This document shows, in pieces, positions 18,622-27,488 of a stretch of DNA of 32,091 bases. A program made the position numbers and the translations under genes. Below the pieces are notes generated by a model. That model made no database searches and had not been told where the DNA came from. It saw only the letters and a list, made by a program, of their open reading frames with translations. Every line of letters starts with the position of its first letter. Within the stretch, counting starts at the first letter, position 1. Source of the stretch: an uncultured Bdellovibrionales bacterium (lineage in GTDB: Bacteria > Bdellovibrionota > Bdellovibrionia > Bdellovibrionales > UBA1609); assembly GCA_938002015.1 (NCBI GenBank), contig CALLAU010000082.1, forward strand, positions 1-32,091. The letters run 5' to 3'.

Positions 18622-20721
18622 ATGGCTTATAAGCACCCAAAAACGACAGACGATCTTAAGTGGACTAGAAATATTGGTATCATGGCACATATTGATGCAG
18701 GTAAAACAACAACCACTGAAAGGATTCTTTTCTATACTGGAAAAAGCCATAAGATGGGTGAGGTGCATGATGGTGCAGCTGTTATGGACTGGATGGAGCA
18801 AGAGCAAGACAGAGGGATAACAATTACCTCTGCTGCAACAACTTGTTACTGGAAAGAGCATAAGATTAATATCATTGATACTCCTGGGCATGTGGACTTT
18901 ACGATTGAAGTAGAAAGGTCACTTAGAGTTTTAGATGGAGCCGTGGCAGTTTTTGATGGAGTTAATGGTGTTGAGCCTCAATCAGAAACTGTTTGGAAAC
19001 AAGCAGACCGTTATAAAGTCCCTAGAATAGCTTTTATTAATAAGATGGATAGAGTGGGCGCTGACTTTATGGCCTCTGCTGAGTCGATAAGAAAAAGACT
19101 TGGTGGTAACCCGCTCCCTGTTCAACTTCCTATAGGGGCAGAGGATCAGTTTCAAGGAGTTGTTGACCTTATAAATGAGAAAGCATTTATTTGGAAAGCT
19201 GATGATAAAGGAGAAGAGTTTGAAGAGGTTCAGATTCCAGAAAATTTAAAGTCTGAAGCTAAAGTATTAAGAGAACAGATTTTAGAGGCAGCTTGTGAGT
19301 ATGATGATTCTTTAATGGAGAAGTACTTAGAAGGTGGAGAGCTTAGTGTTGATGAAGTTATAGGTGCTTTAAGAAAAGGAGTTCTTGATTTAAAGGTTTG
19401 TCCTGTATACTGCGGATCTGCTTTTAAAAATAAAGGGGTGCAGCCACTTCTTCAAGCCGTTTTAGATCTTTTACCAAGCCCCTTGGATAGAATGGTGGTA
19501 GAAGGTTTTGACCCTAAAAGAGAAGATAAAAAAATTGAGTGTAAGACAGATTTTGATGAAGCTTCCTGTGCTCTAGCATTTAAGATTGCAAGAGATCCTT
19601 TTGCTGGCACCCTTACTTTCTTTAGAGTTTATTCAGGTACAATTAAAGTCGGGGAAGCTCTTTTAAACCCAAGAACTGGGAAGAAGGAGCGTTTTCAAAA
19701 AGTTTTTAAAATGCATGCAAATTCTAGAGAAGAAATTACAGAGATTAAAGCTGGAGATATTGCAGCTGTTGTAGGCTTAAAGGAAACGGCAACTGGAGAC
19801 ACTCTTTGTGCTTCAAAGCGCCCTGTAGTTTTAGAGTCAATTAAATTTCCAGACCCTGTGATTTCAGTTGCCATTGAGCCAAAATCTTCAGCTGATCAGA
19901 AAAAATTAGAAGAGGGTTTATCTGCACTTTTAAGAGAAGACCCTTCTTGTTCAATAAATGTAGATCCTGAAACAGGACAAACACTTTTATCAGGAATGGG
20001 AGAGCTTCATTTAGAAATTTTAGTTGATAGGCTTTTAAAAGAATTTAAAGCCGCGGCTAATGTTGGTAACCCTCAAGTTTCTTATAGAGAAGCCATTGAG
20101 GGAGAGGCTAAGGGAGATGCAAGGTTTGAAAGGCTTGTTGGAGGCACTACTGAGTGGGCTGGAGTTGCTTTAAAAGTTAAGGCTGGTGAAAAAGGAAAAG
20201 GTTTTGTATTTAAAAATAGGTTAAGTGTTGATCAAAAAGTTCAAGATGAGTGGATCACATCTCTTCAAGCTGGTGTAAAAGATGCAGCTCTAACAGGGCC
20301 TCTTGCAGGTTATCCGATGATAGATTTAGAAGTTGAGCTTTTAAAGCTAGATGCAGATCAACAAGTTACAACAGGTGGAGTTTGTAGAATTGCTGGGAGT
20401 CAGGCTGTAAGAAAAGCCTTAAAAGATGCTAGCGCTAAAATGCTAGAACCTGTCTTTAAACTAGAAGTTACTGTACCTGAAGAGTTCATTGGAAATGTTG
20501 TTGGAGATTTAAATTCAAGACGTGGAAAAGTTTTAAGTATGGATCCAAAAGGGGAGAATCAAGTCGTAAATGCCCACGTGCCTTTAGCCTCACTTTTTGG
20601 TTACGCAACAGATGTAAGGTCTTTAAGTCAAGGTAGAGCAAGCTTTGCTATGGAATTTTTTGACTATGAAAATTTACCAAAAAAAGCACAAGATGAGCTT
20701 CTTTCAAAGTTTGGTAGATAG
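18622..20721 (+). CDS. fusA: Translation elongation factor G
   Basis: EF-G is the GTPase that drives translocation and ribosome recycling. G-domain motifs are [21 protein letters not shown] and NKMDRVG, with the switch I block [11 protein letters not shown]. Domains II-V follow; [12 protein letters not shown] marks domain III and RRGKVLSMD the last domain. The 699-residue length is standard. The ATG lies six bases after AGGTGA. The usual str order rpsL-rpsG-fusA is kept, but no tuf follows; the next gene is unrelated. Confidence 0.98.
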   Translation: MAYKHPKTTDDLKWTRNIGIMAHIDAGKTTTTERILFYTGKSHKMGEVHDGAAVMDWMEQEQDRGITITSAATTCYWKEHKINIIDTPGHVDFTIEVERSLRVLDGAVAVFDGVNGVEPQSETVWKQADRYKVPRIAFINKMDRVGADFMASAESIRKRLGGNPLPVQLPIGAEDQFQGVVDLINEKAFIWKADDKGEEFEEVQIPENLKSEAKVLREQILEAACEYDDSLMEKYLEGGELSVDEVIGALRKGVLDLKVCPVYCGSAFKNKGVQPLLQAVLDLLPSPLDRMVVEGFDPKREDKKIECKTDFDEASCALAFKIARDPFAGTLTFFRVYSGTIKVGEALLNPRTGKKERFQKVFKMHANSREEITEIKAGDIAAVVGLKETATGDTLCASKRPVVLESIKFPDPVISVAIEPKSSADQKKLEEGLSALLREDPSCSINVDPETGQTLLSGMGELHLEILVDRLLKEFKAAANVGNPQVSYREAIEGEAKGDARFERLVGGTTEWAGVALKVKAGEKGKGFVFKNRLSVDQKVQDEWITSLQAGVKDAALTGPLAGYPMIDLEVELLKLDADQQVTTGGVCRIAGSQAVRKALKDASAKMLEPVFKLEVTVPEEFIGNVVGDLNSRRGKVLSMDPKGENQVVNAHVPLASLFGYATDVRSLSQGRASFAMEFFDYENLPKKAQDELLSKFGR

Positions 20722-20838
20722 CGCAAAGTCCCTATTTATTAGGCATTCTAAGCCTTTGTTATAGGTTCACTAAAATTATACGAATAGCCTTTTTAGCTTA
20801 TGTTTTGCTAACTTCCTCCTTGTCGCTAGGGGGATTTA

Positions 20839-21387
20839 GTGTCACTGGTTTTTTCACTTTTAATGTTCATAACTTCTTTGCTTTCTTTTGAGGGTTTAGA
20901 GGTTGTGGAAGTGAGAAACTCTCATGCTCCATATGAAAATTTTTGTAGAGATTTTAGTAAAGAGTGTGACTTAGAGCATTCAAGCTCAATTATAGAAGAT
21001 AAAGAAAACATGCTAAAAGTTTTAAACCTTGTAAATGAGAGAATAAATCGTGATCTAAAATTTAGTCTTGATTCTGAAAATTATGGAGTTGAAGAGAAGT
21101 GGTCTCTGCCACTTAGTGGTGAAGGTGATTGTGAAGATAATGCTCTTTTAAAAAGAAAAGTATTAGTAGAGGAGTTTGGTTTTCCAAGAGGATCTTTAAG
21201 AATGGCAACGGCTTTTCATAAGGATAAATTCTATGCTCATGCCCTTTTAGCTGTGAACACCTCAAAAGGTGTTTTCATTCTAGATCAAGATCAAGAAAAA
21301 GTACTTTTTTGGAAAGACTCTCCTTATATTTTTGAAGCCTGGGAGATACCAGGTCGAAAATGGGAGCGCTTTGCTCAAGATTGGTAG
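20839..21387 (+). CDS. Exported transglutaminase-like cysteine protease (BTLCP/LapG-like)
   Basis: A short hydrophobic N-terminus suggests a signal peptide. The transglutaminase-type triad is readable: C98 in GDCEDNALLKR, H134 in FYAHALLAV and D149 in FILDQ. GDCED with a following Lys/Arg is typical of the bacterial transglutaminase-like cysteine proteinases that include LapG, the periplasmic protease that releases surface adhesins. At 182 residues it is compact. GTG 20839 follows AGGGGGAT closely. No LapD-like or large adhesin gene lies in the window, so the substrate is unknown. The neighbouring exported protein downstream is a possible partner by position only. Confidence 0.72.
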   Translation: MSLVFSLLMFITSLLSFEGLEVVEVRNSHAPYENFCRDFSKECDLEHSSSIIEDKENMLKVLNLVNERINRDLKFSLDSENYGVEEKWSLPLSGEGDCEDNALLKRKVLVEEFGFPRGSLRMATAFHKDKFYAHALLAVNTSKGVFILDQDQEKVLFWKDSPYIFEAWEIPGRKWERFAQDW

Positions 21388-21547
21388 ATTATAAAAGAAT
21401 ATGTACATACATGAGATTATGTTTAAAAGTTCTACGTTTTTGTAAAGATTAAAAAAAATCAAAAAGAAAAACTATATTTCAAAAAAAACCTATAAGTTTT
21501 AAATATTTAGTATTAAAAAAATATGATATTTTATCCGATAAAAATTT

Positions 21548-23491
21548 ATGAAAATGAGAATACTCTTACTTTTTCTTTCATTTTTTTTGGTACTTAGCGA
21601 CACAGTCTTTGCTCAAGAGCTTAGTGGTGGAGGATCAAGTTATAGTGGGGGTGATGTTTCAAGTGACAATGTTCCAGGCCCTAGTGATGAAGTTAGAGAA
21701 GGGTATGAAGCAAGGTGTACAGCTAGTGATAAAAGGCAAAGACTTCAAAGACATGATATGTGCCAAACTAGATTTGCTGAAATGGGACTACCTAGATCAA
21801 TTGATGAAGGTGACATTATCCAAAAGTTTTCTTGTTCAAAAGTGGAAGCGCCTTTAAGAGAAATGGCCTTAGGCTGTGCTAATTATGCGCTTAGTTTAGT
21901 TGGAGATACATTAATAGGCCTAGGGAGAGTTTTAGGCTTAGGAAAGTATAGTGCGCAAGTAAAAGACGCTTGTGGCAATATGCCTCAAAGAAGAATGAGT
22001 CGCCCCTCTGCATCGATGCCCGATGGCCAAAGAAGATATGAATCTCTTAGCCCTGATGAAAGGTATCAAGGAGAAATTAACTCTGGGGCACTTCGAGTAT
22101 ACTCTCAGTGTAGGGAAAGAGTTATTGCATCTATAGAAGCTAGGAGAGAGAGAGAGGCAGCAAACTACAGGACTAGTATGCAAAGAACTCTTGCCTACTG
22201 TAGAGATCAGAGCCAGATGCTTGCTTCATATATTCAGCGTGCTGCAAGAATTAGAAAAGGAAGTAGACAAGATTTATTAGTAAGGAGTTGCCGCTTAGAT
22301 GCTTTATCTGCGTTAAATATTGAATGCAGTAAATGTATTGAAGAGCTTAGCCCTGAGACTGGAGATATTGAAGGCTCTTCAGCATTTAGGTCCATGGCTG
22401 AAACGCTTCGTCAATACAACCCAAGGGCATGGTCATGTTTTAATGCAGAAAAAAGAGGGGAGCTTGTATGTGCCGCCCTAACTTCCGCTGCAGGTGGTGC
22501 AGGTGCTGCGGTTGCGTTAGCAAAGGTAGGTAGAGCTTTAGGTTCATCTGTAGCAAATAGAGCTGCAAATGCAGGAAAGAGGTTAGCTAGTGAAGCTGAA
22601 AATACTACTGAGAGTGTAGCTCGAGCAGCTGCATCTGTTAGTAGCTCAGCTGATGAAGCCGTAGAAGCTGCTCGAGCTGCAGCTCAAGGTGCGGGTGACT
22701 CCTTAGAAACTCGAACGATATTTGCTGAGTCAGTTTTAAGACGTGAGGGCTTACTAGATGAAGGGGCTTCTTTAACTGAGAGGCAAGCACAGGCTGTATG
22801 GGATGCTCATAGGCTGTCAGATGATCAAATACAGCAAAAAGCCTTAATTATGAGAGAAGGTGGTGTTGAGCAAAGACACATGCGTCCTCTTATGGAGGAA
22901 GGTGTTGCTGGTGGTTATCAAGGTGCTAATACTCAAGCATTACGTGCTAGCTTTAATGCCTCTCCTACCTCACCTAATAGCGCACGTATATTGGCAGAAA
23001 GTTTAGAGGCAAACCCTTCACTAGCTGGTAGGCCAGAGGTTGCTAAGGAAATTAGTGATTTATATAAAAAAGAGGCTGAGAATTTAGAAAGAAACTTTAC
23101 TAGTTCAGCACCTGGCATCATACCTCGAGACCCAGAAGATATATCAAGAGCTTATTCAACTTACGCTTCAACATTACCAAATGGTCCAGAAAGACAAGCT
23201 GCTATTACAAAGGCTGCTGAGTATTTAAAAATTTATGAAGAGTCACCTACTCGAAGAACAGAGTTAAGACGACTACAAAGTAATAATCCTGTTAGTGCAG
23301 GAGGTGTGCCGACCACGATATCATCAGCTGAGGTATATGCTTCTGACTTTTCTCAACTGGTAAGCCAGTATAGAAGTGCCGGGAGTAATCAAATTTTACG
23401 AGAAAAACTTCGTGCTGAAATGGAAGCAATGTCTAGATTTGCTAGAGAAAATGGTTGGAGAGAAGCAAGCTTTAGTGTTCCTTCAAATTAA
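21548..23491 (+). CDS. Large secreted protein of unknown function
   Basis: A clear signal peptide (residues 1-23, ending VFAQ) is followed by a Gly/Ser-rich mature N-terminus. The first half has many Cys, suggesting disulfides in the periplasm or outside. Around residues 293-330 there is a WSCFN...LVCAALTSAAGGAGAAVALAK segment that is hydrophobic enough to insert in a membrane. It is followed by an Ala-rich likely coiled coil. At about 410-440 a LTERQAQAVWDAHRL...ALIMREGG block recalls a motif I associate with large secreted Bdellovibrionota proteins, from memory and unverified. No catalytic motif is recognised. No clear SD precedes ATG 21548, and ATG 21554 is an alternative. Its stop overlaps the convergent amidohydrolase gene. 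Confidence 0.8.
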   Translation: MKMRILLLFLSFFLVLSDTVFAQELSGGGSSYSGGDVSSDNVPGPSDEVREGYEARCTASDKRQRLQRHDMCQTRFAEMGLPRSIDEGDIIQKFSCSKVEAPLREMALGCANYALSLVGDTLIGLGRVLGLGKYSAQVKDACGNMPQRRMSRPSASMPDGQRRYESLSPDERYQGEINSGALRVYSQCRERVIASIEARREREAANYRTSMQRTLAYCRDQSQMLASYIQRAARIRKGSRQDLLVRSCRLDALSALNIECSKCIEELSPETGDIEGSSAFRSMAETLRQYNPRAWSCFNAEKRGELVCAALTSAAGGAGAAVALAKVGRALGSSVANRAANAGKRLASEAENTTESVARAAASVSSSADEAVEAARAAAQGAGDSLETRTIFAESVLRREGLLDEGASLTERQAQAVWDAHRLSDDQIQQKALIMREGGVEQRHMRPLMEEGVAGGYQGANTQALRASFNASPTSPNSARILAESLEANPSLAGRPEVAKEISDLYKKEAENLERNFTSSAPGIIPRDPEDISRAYSTYASTLPNGPERQAAITKAAEYLKIYEESPTRRTELRRLQSNNPVSAGGVPTTISSAEVYASDFSQLVSQYRSAGSNQILREKLRAEMEAMSRFARENGWREASFSVPSN

Positions 23492-24567
23492 AGTAGTTTA
23501 GTAATTTCATCTTTTGTATAAGGAGCTATATTTTCAACAGGTGAGTCGCTTCCAAAATGAAATTCTATATTATTTTCTTTAAGTTTGGTAAACGGGTATA
23601 TTAACAAATCTTTTTTCTTTAATTTATCAAGATACTTTTTATCTCCATCATAATGTGAGGGCTGAAAATGAAGAATTACTGGAAGGTTTTTAAGGTGTTC
23701 AAATACTTTATTTGAAAAAGCTGGGCAGTGCTCTAAATGAAGTTTTGTTTTGCTTGTCTTAAAGTCTTTTAACACATCTTTAAAAGCAGCAACTGCTTCT
23801 TCAACAGCTTTTTCCCCAATAGTATGAACGGCGATGTCACATTCAAGCTCAAATGCTACCTCTACTCTATTTTTAAGCTGCTTAAGACTCATTCTTGTTT
23901 CAACATTTGGAAAAAGGAGTGAGTAAGCAGTCTGTGAGCCAAAAGAGCCATCATAAAAAACTTTAAGACCTTTTGGTTTAAGAAGTGAGGTTTCTTTAGC
24001 TTCAGCAAAAGCTTCAATTGCCTCTTCAAAAGTTTGCCCCATAAATTCAGAGAAGAAACACTCGATTTTAATTTGCAATAAATTATCTTCTTCAAGTTTA
24101 GTTAAGATTTTAAAATGTTCCTTTGTGCATGTAAGATGGCGTACTTTTTTAAAGCCATTTTTAAGAAATAAGTCTTGGGCGTAAAGAGCCATTTCCTTTA
24201 AATCATGATCAGACCTTTTAGGAAGCATACGCTCAATAAAATCTTTTTCATGCTCCTTAACGATAAATCCAATGTCATCGTATTTTTCAAAATCGCTTGG
24301 ATCTATATTAAGATTTTTAACTAAATTGTTTGATATGAAAGCTGTGTGACCATCAACCTTACTTAAGAAAAAAGTAGTGTCTTTTAAGTTTTTCACTTCT
24401 TCTTTAAAGTATGACTCATCATTCCAGCCAAAGCCTCTAATAAAAGTATTTTCTTTTAAATGCTTGGGTACATTTTTTTGAGTTTTTAAATCCCAGTCAA
24501 CGGCAGGGATTCCCGTTCCAAAAAAATGAACATGACTGTCATATGTATAATCTATACCTAAATCCAT
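23488..24567 (-). CDS. Minimal YtcJ-like amidohydrolase
   Basis: This metal-dependent hydrolase of the amidohydrolase superfamily has its family motifs in order: DSHVH (D10, H12, H14), GFGWNDES, VDGHTAFI, GLKVFYDGSFGSQTA, AVHTIGEKAV, LHLEHCPAF, HFQPSH and FGSDSPV. These match the YtcJ/AepA group. At 359 residues it is far shorter than the roughly 530-550 usual there. It starts almost at the first metal motif and ends soon after the last, so it lacks both halves of the accessory beta-sandwich. Substrate is unknown. Its ATG shares one base with the preceding stop (TAATG), placing it last in the pilin-led operon. It overlaps the convergent gene by four bases. Confidence 0.82.
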   Translation of the reverse strand: MDLGIDYTYDSHVHFFGTGIPAVDWDLKTQKNVPKHLKENTFIRGFGWNDESYFKEEVKNLKDTTFFLSKVDGHTAFISNNLVKNLNIDPSDFEKYDDIGFIVKEHEKDFIERMLPKRSDHDLKEMALYAQDLFLKNGFKKVRHLTCTKEHFKILTKLEEDNLLQIKIECFFSEFMGQTFEEAIEAFAEAKETSLLKPKGLKVFYDGSFGSQTAYSLLFPNVETRMSLKQLKNRVEVAFELECDIAVHTIGEKAVEEAVAAFKDVLKDFKTSKTKLHLEHCPAFSNKVFEHLKNLPVILHFQPSHYDGDKKYLDKLKKKDLLIYPFTKLKENNIEFHFGSDSPVENIAPYTKDEITKLL

Positions 24568-25541
24568 TAATGAGAAGATACTCTATGAACGGGCTTAAAA
24601 GAAGTCTTTTTGTTTTGATCGTTAATAAAAATAATAGCGCTAGTAGCTAAAAAGGATACTCCGATAGTGATCCATGTAGATTTTCTTTTAAACAAAGGTT
24701 TTTTTGCTGTTGATTTAACTAATAAGTTAAAATCTTGATTTGTTGGGTTAAAGGTCTGTTTAGAAACTACTTGCGTAGATTGATTAAAAAGGTGATCAGT
24801 TTTTGATTTTACACAAAAAGGGTTAAAATAAATTTTTGAAATTTGCTCACTAAAGATTGGGTTAGAGCAGGAACCTAAATTTTTCTTATTTAAGCTTAAG
24901 TTATTAATAGATTTTAGTTGATGAGGGTTAAGTGTGGCCTTTTTCTTATAAAAGCCGTCTTTATAGATTGTAACATAATAGTTCTTGTTTATGGGGTATG
25001 AGTCTTTAGCAGGTCTTCCATTGATAAAAACTAGTGAGTCAGGTGTTAGTGAGGTATTAACTCTATTTTGCCTTTTAGTAAGTGATGCGTGATTATTAAA
25101 GCTACTCATAACTAATGGGTTAAAAGTGACAGGGCTTGGTTTATAATCAGGGTTAAAAACAGCAGCTTGTTTGGTCCAAAAAATTCGCTTTTCTTTTTCA
25201 AGAGTTGCAAGGTGAAGGAAGCTTTTTGAAATAAGGCTGCGACTCTTTAAATCAAAAATACTAGTTTTATAGAAATGAATAATATCTTTAAATAGTTGAA
25301 TGCTCGGTTTAAGGTTTGCTTCGAGGAGGCCACCTTCAGCGAGTTTAAATTTAGATGCTATGATTTTAGAGCTTCTATTCATTTCAGATTGTATAGCACT
25401 TTGCTTTGCACTTTTAAAATTTGGGTTTTCAGTAAGATAGAGCTTATAGTCGTTAAGGTACCTATCATCAGCAAGTTCAATAATGCTGTTAGCATATGAA
25501 TTAGATGTTTTTAGTAAACACAAAAGAATAAGTTGAAACAT
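24567..25541 (-). CDS. Exported, membrane-anchored protein with PEGA-like stretch, unknown function
   Basis: I do not recognise a named family. ATG 25541 gives a good signal peptide (MFQLILLCLLKTSNSYA) and lies nine bases after GGAG; a TTG at 25556 is less likely. The middle contains a short beta-rich stretch, LVFINGRPAKDSYPINK then VTIYKDGFYKKKATL, similar in pattern to PEGA surface domains. A transmembrane segment (WITIGVSFLATSAIIFI) near the C-terminus suggests a membrane-held periplasmic protein. It sits four bases after the preceding gene and overlaps the next one, within the pilin operon, so a role in a pilus-like apparatus is inferred from context. Confidence 0.7.
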   Translation of the reverse strand: MFQLILLCLLKTSNSYANSIIELADDRYLNDYKLYLTENPNFKSAKQSAIQSEMNRSSKIIASKFKLAEGGLLEANLKPSIQLFKDIIHFYKTSIFDLKSRSLISKSFLHLATLEKEKRIFWTKQAAVFNPDYKPSPVTFNPLVMSSFNNHASLTKRQNRVNTSLTPDSLVFINGRPAKDSYPINKNYYVTIYKDGFYKKKATLNPHQLKSINNLSLNKKNLGSCSNPIFSEQISKIYFNPFCVKSKTDHLFNQSTQVVSKQTFNPTNQDFNLLVKSTAKKPLFKRKSTWITIGVSFLATSAIIFINDQNKKTSFKPVHRVSSH

Positions 25542-25545
25542 GTTG

Positions 25546-26058
25546 CTACTCTCCAAATGTAATTAAAGTTTTTTTATTTAATTTGTTCTGTTTTGTCATC
25601 TTAGCTGGCAGATCTAGGTTTTTTTGTATGACAAGCCTGAAAGAAGGGCCTTCTTTTATTAAACTTTTAGCAATTTCTATAGGTATTACAAAAGCAAACT
25701 GCTCTGGTGCCTTTGGAGCCCTAAGAACCTTTATATTCTCAGCTAGTGGTTTTCCGGTTAAAGAACTATAAACTCTAACATAAGCTTTAGCACCAATTAA
25801 ACTATCTATAGCTTCAAAATTCTCTACTTGAATAGGGTACAGGACATGGTCGCTTGGTAGAAACACATCAAGATTTTCTTTTAAAGAAGAAGGAACAAAT
25901 TTTTCTTCACTTTGTTTTTTGCTAAATTGTATAAGCATACTAAAAACAATAGATAGAATAATTGATATTGTTAGTATGGATTTATTTTGGTCTCTTTTGA
26001 TAGTAGTTAATGTTTTACTTATTTTATTTAAGCAGTACTTTAATTTTGCTTGCATCAT
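25546..26058 (-). CDS. Single-pass membrane protein, possibly CpaB-related
   Basis: One membrane segment (residues about 28-45) is followed by a periplasmic domain of about 110 residues. The stretch DVFLPSDHVLYPIQVENFEA followed by a long 'IKVLRAP...FAFVIPIEIAKSL' region resembles in pattern the SAF/CpaB proteins of Tad/Flp pilus systems. This is weak evidence, supported by position behind TadE-like and Flp-like genes. AGGA lies five bases before the first ATG. It overlaps the preceding gene by 35 bases. Confidence 0.6.
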   Translation of the reverse strand: MMQAKLKYCLNKISKTLTTIKRDQNKSILTISIILSIVFSMLIQFSKKQSEEKFVPSSLKENLDVFLPSDHVLYPIQVENFEAIDSLIGAKAYVRVYSSLTGKPLAENIKVLRAPKAPEQFAFVIPIEIAKSLIKEGPSFRLVIQKNLDLPAKMTKQNKLNKKTLITFGE

Positions 26059-26212
26059 ATCTATCCTGAAGTTTTGTTAAAATTTGACTATAATAAAAGT
26101 TAAAGCTTAGGAATAAAATAGCTAGAATACCAACTGCTTCAATGAGTGTTTGTCCGCGATTATTTTTATCGATGTTAGTTTTTGATTTTTTGTTGTGATA
26201 GTTGCAGAGCAT
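26024..26212 (-). CDS. Small TadE-like pseudopilin
   Basis: The 62-residue protein has a class III prepilin-type signal, NNRG then QTLIEAVGILAILFL. If cleaved after the Gly, Glu is at +5, as in Flp and TadE-type prepilins. A single hydrophobic helix follows, then a short tail. The ATG at 26212 follows GAGG at a long spacing. It lies 91 bases inside the preceding gene in another frame; no later start codon exists before the prepilin motif. The motif makes the gene credible despite its size. Confidence 0.65.
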   Translation of the reverse strand: MLCNYHNKKSKTNIDKNNRGQTLIEAVGILAILFLSFNFYYSQILTKLQDRYDASKIKVLLK

Positions 26213-26790
26213 TTATAATGTGACCTCTTTATATTTTTATTTGGCTTAAAGAAATTAGATTTTTTTTCAGGTATAATTTTTAATGGGATATTCATCTCTA
26301 TAGTTTTCAATTTTGTGAAAGAATCTTTTAAGAAATAACTTGGAGTGATTGATGTTTTTGGTTTTTTTGTAAGAATGTATGAAACATTCAAGGCTTTTAA
26401 TCTAGACTGATGTTTTATAAAGGCTTTTGATTTTTGTTGTAAAGTCGAGAGATCAATTGCTTTTAAAATGCCCTTTTGTAAGCCTTTTAAAGAACTCTGT
26501 CTTAGTCTGACTGATTTTAGCCAAGCAAGAGCTGCCGTTTTTGCCGCTGGATGAGGAGCTGTCTTTAAAGAGTTTTCTGCTAACCGCTTCTCTATTCTAA
26601 GCGATTTGGCTAGAGGGTTTAGTTTTTGGAGTTTTTTAAGGCTATCTCTGTGTTTTTGTTGCAGTTTGGTTACTGCTTTGATGCAAATTTTTTGTTTTCG
26701 ATTAAATTCACTTAAATTTAAGTAGAGGTAGGTCATACTAAAAAAGGATATTAAAATTAAAATGAGTATTGATAAGTTAAGGCTTAGCAT
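26122..26790 (-). CDS. N-terminally membrane-anchored basic protein of the pilin operon
   Basis: No family recognised. Residues about 5-27 form a membrane segment. The rest is a Lys-rich, Leu-rich helical region of about 100 residues (likely coiled coil), then a C-terminal part with a single Cys in YKCSATI. The type of anchor and size are compatible with TadG-like or minor pilin-like components, but there is no prepilin Gly-Glu motif. It overlaps the preceding gene by 14 bases and the next by 91. Context alone suggests a pilus-associated role. Confidence 0.6.
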   Translation of the reverse strand: MLSLNLSILILILISFFSMTYLYLNLSEFNRKQKICIKAVTKLQQKHRDSLKKLQKLNPLAKSLRIEKRLAENSLKTAPHPAAKTAALAWLKSVRLRQSSLKGLQKGILKAIDLSTLQQKSKAFIKHQSRLKALNVSYILTKKPKTSITPSYFLKDSFTKLKTIEMNIPLKIIPEKKSNFFKPNKNIKRSHYKCSATITTKNQKLTSIKIIADKHSLKQLVF

Positions 26791-27091
26791 CTAACAAGAC
26801 CTCCTCTTTAATTTTTAGCCTTGGGAATTTCAAAGAAAGTCTTCCTGTTATTTTTGAGGGTGTTGATTTTATTTGGAGCCTAATTTTTTTATCTAAATGA
26901 ATTTTTTGCTTGATTAAATTTAGAGCCCTGCTTTTGCAGGTTTCAATGTTTAGGTTAGCAGATGCTGCACATAAGAGAGATTGCTGAAGTATAAAGGTTA
27001 AAATAATTTTTAAATAGATATAGTAGCAAAGCGAGAGAAGAGAACTTATGAATATTAAAATAACTTTAAAGCTAATAAGAAACTCAATCAC
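26777..27091 (-). CDS. Small membrane protein, possibly TadE-like
   Basis: The 104-residue protein starts at GTG six bases after the pilin stop. The first 45 residues are very hydrophobic, beginning MIEFLISFK, an N-terminal Glu before a helix as in TadE-like proteins but without the Gly cleavage site. A basic C-terminal half follows. Assignment to the TadE group is tentative. Confidence 0.55.
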   Translation of the reverse strand: MIEFLISFKVILIFISSLLSLCYYIYLKIILTFILQQSLLCAASANLNIETCKSRALNLIKQKIHLDKKIRLQIKSTPSKITGRLSLKFPRLKIKEEVLLDAKP

Positions 27092-27097
27092 TGTATT

Positions 27098-27361
27098 TTA
27101 ATCCCTTTTACTTGAGTTTTTCATAAAATCACTTAAGTCTTTCTCTGAGTATAGAGATTCTCGTACTGATTTTGACTGTACCTTTCTTCCACTTTTCCCT
27201 TGAAGAGATAAAGTTATGTTGGCGAGTTGAGCCTGTGTGGTTTGCCCTAAGATTCTAATAATGCCAATTGATGCAACTGCTATGAGTGCAACGAGTATGA
27301 GGTATTCAGTTAAGCCTTGTCCTCGCTGTTTATCTACTTTTATATTTGTTAATCTTTGCAC
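27098..27361 (-). CDS. Flp-type (class III) prepilin
   Basis: The 87-residue protein has a basic leader ending KQRG, then QGLTEYLILVALIAVASIGI. Cleavage after the Gly would put Glu at +5 and Tyr at +6, the signature of Flp/type IVb pilins. A short hydrophilic tail follows. The GTG start is eight bases after AGGAG, and that SD lies in a hairpin. It is the first gene of a minus-strand operon of seven overlapping or closely packed genes. No Tad ATPase, secretin or prepilin peptidase gene lies in the window, so assembly must rely on genes elsewhere. Confidence 0.85.
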   Translation of the reverse strand: MQRLTNIKVDKQRGQGLTEYLILVALIAVASIGIIRILGQTTQAQLANITLSLQGKSGRKVQSKSVRESLYSEKDLSDFMKNSSKRD

Positions 27362-27368
27362 TTAAAAC

Positions 27369-27389
27369 ACTCCTTATTATATGAGGAGT
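27369..27389 (-). promoter_or_regulatory. Hairpin covering the prepilin Shine-Dalgarno site
   Basis: On the minus strand ACTCCT pairs with AGGAGT across a nine-base loop, extendable by two pairs past a mismatch. The 3' arm contains the AGGAG SD of the prepilin gene. Such a fold would hide the SD and could regulate translation. Promoter boxes between 27390 and 27488 are not convincing. Confidence 0.4.
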
Positions 27390-27488
27390 GCAAATAGAGA
27401 GTTAATGCTCATAAAGAGCGTAGGTATGGATTAAGTCAGACCTTGTCCGGTATTTGGAATAAAGAAAAACGTTTTAAGACTTTCTTCT

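Noticed and set aside
18575..18820. Plus-strand frame at the fusA start
   Set aside because: Out of frame with EF-G, whose start and motifs are unambiguous; no SD or similarity.
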